From contig CAWZYQ010000195.1 of NCBI GenBank assembly GCA_963966275.1, positions 1 through 5,681 on the forward strand: DNA of 5,681 bases, written 5' to 3'. The translations under genes were made by a program, and so were the position numbers. Position 1 is the stretch's first letter, and the number at the start of each line of letters is the position of its first letter. Shown here piece after piece: positions 5,657-5,681 of the stretch. This DNA is from UBA10427 sp003500135. Its GTDB lineage: Bacteria; Bacteroidota; Bacteroidia; Cytophagales; Cyclobacteriaceae. The notes under the pieces are model-generated. The model had not been told where the DNA came from, did not search any database, and saw only the letters and a program-made list of their open reading frames with translations.

Positions 5657-5681
5657 AGTGTGATGCTAATTATTCAATATG

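Overview
The window reads like ordinary Bacteroidota chromosome, most likely a Cytophagales- or Flavobacteriia-like aerobe. This rests on gene families and style. None of the starts has a convincing Shine-Dalgarno sequence. There are -7-like elements resembling the Bacteroidota TAnnTTTG promoter. A split three-subunit transhydrogenase sits beside a short AlkB-type hydroxylase. The species cannot be named from sequence alone.

Layout. From about 3199 down to 1 the minus strand carries a tight operon: pntA1, pntA2 and pntB, the three subunits of the proton-translocating NAD(P) transhydrogenase. It is followed 10 bases later by a diacylglycerol/undecaprenol kinase gene (dgkA family) that looks dead: the N-terminal half is good, the catalytic Glu and Asn are lost, and there are in-frame stops at 156-158 and 105-107. 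The broken half (about 60-205) is dense in small inverted repeats. Bases 3200-3367 form a divergent control region. On the plus strand, 3368-4456 encodes a PLP- and metal-dependent enzyme of the D-threonine aldolase / D-serine dehydratase (DSD1) family. It converges on, and overlaps by 26 bases, a minus-strand membrane di-iron alkane 1-monooxygenase gene (4431-5504). The 177 bases to the right edge hold no gene, but contain an intrinsic terminator for an off-window minus-strand gene, a possible promoter, and a near-perfect 18-base palindrome upstream of the monooxygenase.

How the genes work together. The Pnt proteins form one membrane complex that uses proton motive force to reduce NADP+ with NADH. 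The monooxygenase would need electrons from rubredoxin and its reductase, which are not in the window. The D-threonine aldolase-like enzyme has no obvious partner here. I see no clear evidence of a new multi-gene system. The most interesting points are the decayed dgkA with its hairpin-rich tail, the apparent relocation of the proton-channel histidine from PntB to PntA2, and the palindrome/promoter arrangement upstream of the monooxygenase.
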